Origin: Kribbella qitaiheensis
GTDB lineage: Bacteria; Actinomycetota; Actinomycetes; Propionibacteriales; Kribbellaceae
DNA length: 64,000 bases
Direction: 5' to 3'
Assembly (NCBI RefSeq): GCF_014217565.1
Contig: NZ_CP043661.1
Location: 1,302,001 to 1,366,000, forward strand
The translations under genes were made by a program, and so were the position numbers. The notes under the pieces were generated by a model. It was not told the DNA's origin, did not search any database, and worked only from the letters and a program-made list of their open reading frames with translations. Below are positions 61,329-64,000 of the stretch, piece by piece. The first letter of the stretch is position 1. Every line of letters begins with the position of its first letter.

Positions 61329-64000
61329 CGGTTGATCCGCGCCCTCGGACCCCCAATACGAGGGCGGCGAGGAGGACCAGGTGACCGCACAACGCGGCAG
61401 CGAAGTACGTGGGAGCCTGGTTCTCGACCATTGGATAGAGCGCGGCCACTGCGAAGAGCACCAGGTACGACGCGGCTGCCCCGGCCACCGTTCGGTCGCC
61501 TGTCGTCGTACTGGCTAGCACCAGCGCCGCTGCGACGATCGGCAGCAGGAGGCCTAGTCCCCCTGTGTAGGTCGCTGCGGACGGACCGCTCTCGTTAGGT
61601 AGCAACTGGACTGTCATCAACAGGATGAATCCCGCGGCGAGCACGATGGTCGTCACGCGGTCGAGCCGCTGGTACGACGAGGTGTGCGGGCCTGCTAGTA
61701 CGAGAGCGAGCAGGAGGCCGGCGATCACCAGTGAGATCGACCAGATGTACACGTTGTCCTGGTAGGAGATCTGCCCGCCGAGAATGACCACTCCTGCGGT
61801 CGCGAACAGTGTTGCTGCACCGGCTGCCGCGCCCAGTGCGTAGGCGCCGAGTCGTCCGCGCCGGAAGGCGAGTACTGCCCCGAGCAGGATGACGATCGAT
61901 GCTGCGAGGGTGCCGTCGGCCTGGTGTCGGTTGAGGTCTGGCGAGCCGAATTCCGTGTTGTACCAAAGCCTCAGGTCTGCATCGAGGGCGCTCTGGTTCA
62001 CCAGCAGCAGGAGCAGGCCGCCGATGCCGACTGCCACGGCGGTCAGCCACCTGTGCTGACCGAGCCATTGTCTGAGGTTCGGACCCGTCGACTCTACTGC
62101 CGCGTTTGCCGGCGGCCGCTGAACCGCTAGGGCCATTCCTGCAGCTACCAACACGTTGCCGACCAACGAAGTGAGGAAGGCGGGTTTTGAATTGCCATCG
62201 GTCAGGGCGGGGATGCTCGCGACGATGCTGATCACCACGTACGTCGAGGTGGTCGCGCTCAGCCACAGTCTTGTCTTCGGCTCCACTGCCGCCAGGGCAA
62301 GCCAGCCGAGCGTGAGGACGACGAAGGCTTCCAGCAGCGCCAGCTTGGTGACTGAGAGGAAGGAGATGCCGTCGGGGTGCCGAACCCCCGCGTTGATCAC
62401 GAGCAGGACGGCACCGGCGACGACCAAGGCGGCGGCCGGGAGGTGGACGGGCCACAGTCGCAGGCCGCGCGGTCTCAGGACGGCGAGCAGGACACCGACC
62501 ATCCCAGCGGAGACCGTCGTCGCGGCGACCCAGACGCCGACTTCCTGCGAGGCGATGCCGCCGCCGAGGATCAGGACACCATCCTCGAGTACCGAGACAG
62601 CGCAGCCGGCGACGATGCCGAGCGCGAGAGCGGCCCAACGCCTCGACCACCCCGCGACCAGGCTCGCCACGAACGCGACGATCGAGGCCAGGATCTCCGG
62701 GTCATGCCAGGTCCGGAACACCCGCCAGCCGGTATTCGCCTCGTCCGACCAGATCCGGCGAGACTCAGGAGCCCCCGGCAAACTCATCAAGAACAAGACG
62801 CACGCACCAACAGCCAACCCTCCAACCACCCACCGGGAAACAACCCCCGCGAGCCTTCCGGTCGTCGCCACTCGTCGGGTCGCCGCCGGCCGCTCGGTCG
62901 CCGGCCGCTCGGTCGCCGCCGGCCGCTCGGTCGCCGCCGGCCGCTCCCCCACCGGCGCAGCAACCGCGACTGGCGTCGCTTCCCGCGGCAGCTCGGCTTC
63001 TTGCGGTGTCGCGAGAGCGGGAGCGGGGCCGGCCTGCGCGGGAGCGGGCCCGTCCTGCGCGGGCGCAGGCGTCGCCTCCGGCAACCGGGTGGGAGCTTCC
63101 GGCGCTGTCGCCGGCCCAGCGAGGGCGCTCCCTGGAGCGGCCGTCGCCGCGAGCGTTGCCTCCGGCAACTGTGCAGCGGCCTCGGGCCGAGCCTCCGGTT
63201 CCAGCTCCGGCTCGGACTCCGACTCGGACTCCGGCTCTGGCTCTGGTTCTGGCTCTGGCTCTCGGGTGGGTTCGGGGACTTGGGTGCGGAGGGGGATGGT
63301 GGATTCGCCGGTGGGGCCGGTCAGGGTGATGGTTGTTTCGTGGAGGCCGGGGCCGGGCGGGGTGAGGGTGATTCGTACGTTGGGGCCGTCTTGTTCCACG
63401 CGTAGCCAGGGGGCGGTCGACGAGGCGACCGCGGTCAAGGCGATGGGTGGTCCGGTCAGCTGGAGTTGGGCCTCGGCAGCGCCCTCGGTGGTGGCGACCA
63501 GATCCACCTCAGGTGGCGTCGCCCGGGGTACGGCGTGGGCGATTGCCTTGCGGGCGGTTTCGGAGACCTTGCGGCTGTCGTCGTTGATCATCTGCTGGAG
63601 CGCCTGCCACGCGGCGTACGCCTGCCCTAGGTCTGTCCCGTTCACCTGGTCCCGCAAGTAGTCGACGACACCGAACCTTGTCGCCGGCAACGGACTGTCC
63701 ATCGCCTCGAGCAGCTCCGGGGCGAGCGGTGTGGGAGTAATGCGGCGGACTCGGCTGCGGGCGATCAAGAGTTCGCCCTGGGCGCCGAAGGTCCACATCT
63801 GGGGGTTCTGGTTCGGGGTGACGCGGTGGACCCGGTCGGTGACGAAGCCGACCAGTTCGGTGAGTCCCACCCACCCGTCGCCGTCGCGATCAGCCTCGCC
63901 GGTCGTCAGCCCGTCAACCACCGCGCTGGTGAAGACCGACGGCGTCGGCTTCGACGCATCCGTCGCCAGATGACCACCCTCGAACGCGTACTCCATCGCA
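61294..64000 (-). CDS. Caspase-family (EACC1-associated type) protein fused to a large membrane domain, 3' part
   Basis: The frame enters from beyond 64000, and the last 901 residues are visible. The first ~80 are the end of a caspase-like p20 domain as in bacterial caspases of the EACC1-associated group: AMEYAFEGGHLA, SVFTSAVVDGLTTGEADRDG, DGWVGLTELVGFVTDRVHRV, TPNQNPQMWTFGAQGELLIA. The catalytic His/Cys pair would lie upstream, outside the window. A helical segment follows (about 90-150), then an Ig/BACON-like beta domain (ALTAVASSTAPWLRVEQDGP) and a Pro/Glu/Ala linker with EPEPEPEPE and PAATER repeats. A C-terminal domain of about 500 residues has roughly 14 membrane spans. Stop 61294 overlaps the permease tail. 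Confidence 0.85.
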   Translation of the reverse strand, partial: AMEYAFEGGHLATDASKPTPSVFTSAVVDGLTTGEADRDGDGWVGLTELVGFVTDRVHRVTPNQNPQMWTFGAQGELLIARSRVRRITPTPLAPELLEAMDSPLPATRFGVVDYLRDQVNGTDLGQAYAAWQALQQMINDDSRKVSETARKAIAHAVPRATPPEVDLVATTEGAAEAQLQLTGPPIALTAVASSTAPWLRVEQDGPNVRITLTPPGPGLHETTITLTGPTGESTIPLRTQVPEPTREPEPEPEPEPESESESEPELEPEARPEAAAQLPEATLAATAAPGSALAGPATAPEAPTRLPEATPAPAQDGPAPAQAGPAPALATPQEAELPREATPVAVAAPVGERPAATERPAATERPATERPAATRRVATTGRLAGVVSRWVVGGLAVGACVLFLMSLPGAPESRRIWSDEANTGWRVFRTWHDPEILASIVAFVASLVAGWSRRWAALALGIVAGCAVSVLEDGVLILGGGIASQEVGVWVAATTVSAGMVGVLLAVLRPRGLRLWPVHLPAAALVVAGAVLLVINAGVRHPDGISFLSVTKLALLEAFVVLTLGWLALAAVEPKTRLWLSATTSTYVVISIVASIPALTDGNSKPAFLTSLVGNVLVAAGMALAVQRPPANAAVESTGPNLRQWLGQHRWLTAVAVGIGGLLLLLVNQSALDADLRLWYNTEFGSPDLNRHQADGTLAASIVILLGAVLAFRRGRLGAYALGAAAGAATLFATAGVVILGGQISYQDNVYIWSISLVIAGLLLALVLAGPHTSSYQRLDRVTTIVLAAGFILLMTVQLLPNESGPSAATYTGGLGLLLPIVAAALVLASTTTGDRTVAGAAASYLVLFAVAALYPMVENQAPTYFAAALCGHLVLLAALVLGVRGRGSTVSLESPLPSRP

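Overview
The window is high-GC, dense DNA with GTG and TTG starts, SigE-family sigma factors, ANTAR and DUF2469 proteins and the actinobacterial versions of the miaA/miaB, rpsB-tsf-pyrH-frr-cdsA-rlmN and rpsP-khpA-rimM-trmD-rplS-lepB-rnhB neighbourhoods. It is the chromosome of an actinomycete. A soil Propionibacteriales member of the Kribbella/Nocardioides type fits the sugar transporters, Tat proteins and secreted beta-propellers, but the genus is an inference.

Layout. 1-3.3 kb (minus strand): miaA, a SigE-type sigma factor and its likely membrane partner, then the 5' part of a gamma-glutamyltransferase. 3.4-8.5 kb (plus): a repeat-rich acidic small protein, an MT0933-like antitoxin-family protein, a Nudix hydrolase, a Tat-exported phosphoesterase-LamG protein and a DUF222/HNH (13E12-type) protein. 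8.5-15.1 kb: a SalK-like protein, a frameshifted phosphotransferase, miaB, a decayed amidohydrolase and a large secreted beta-propeller protein. 15.4-18.7 kb: a complete gluABCD-type amino-acid ABC operon. 18.9-24.6 kb: small secreted proteins, a phosphotransferase and a MacB-like export operon with two lipoproteins. 25-33.8 kb: a class III aminotransferase, a LOG-family protein, hydrolases with a divergent MarR gene and palindromic operator, a DivIVA-repeat protein, rlmN, a C39-like secreted protein, a luciferase-like oxidoreductase and an acetyltransferase. 33.8-38.2 kb: cdsA, frr, pyrH, tsf, rpsB. 38.4-49 kb: M23 peptidase, Rrf2 regulator, XerC-type recombinase, APC permease, yraN-comM-dprA, a GAF-ANTAR protein and a stand-alone AICAR transformylase. 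49-54.9 kb: DUF2469, rnhB, two signal peptidases, rplS, a trmD-GNAT fusion, rimM, khpA, rpsP. 55-61.3 kb: a sugar-use cluster (GH4 glycosidase, DeoR regulator, PfkB kinase, binding-protein ABC transporter). 61.3-64 kb: the C-terminal 900 residues of a caspase-family protein fused to a large membrane domain.

Several genes that should be intact, including the essential frr, carry one-base frameshifts at short G or C runs. The recurrence suggests base-calling errors at these runs at least as strongly as real mutation. Two other genes (an amidohydrolase at 11.8 kb and an alpha/beta hydrolase at 28.8 kb) have lost internal sequence and look like true pseudogenes.

The most unusual content is the caspase-membrane fusion at the right edge, the TrmD-acetyltransferase fusion, the repeat protein beside miaA, the apparent inversion of the yraN-comM-dprA block between xerC and rnhB, and clear palindromic operators upstream of the MarR and DeoR genes. 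No tRNA, rRNA, CRISPR array or insertion sequence was recognised.
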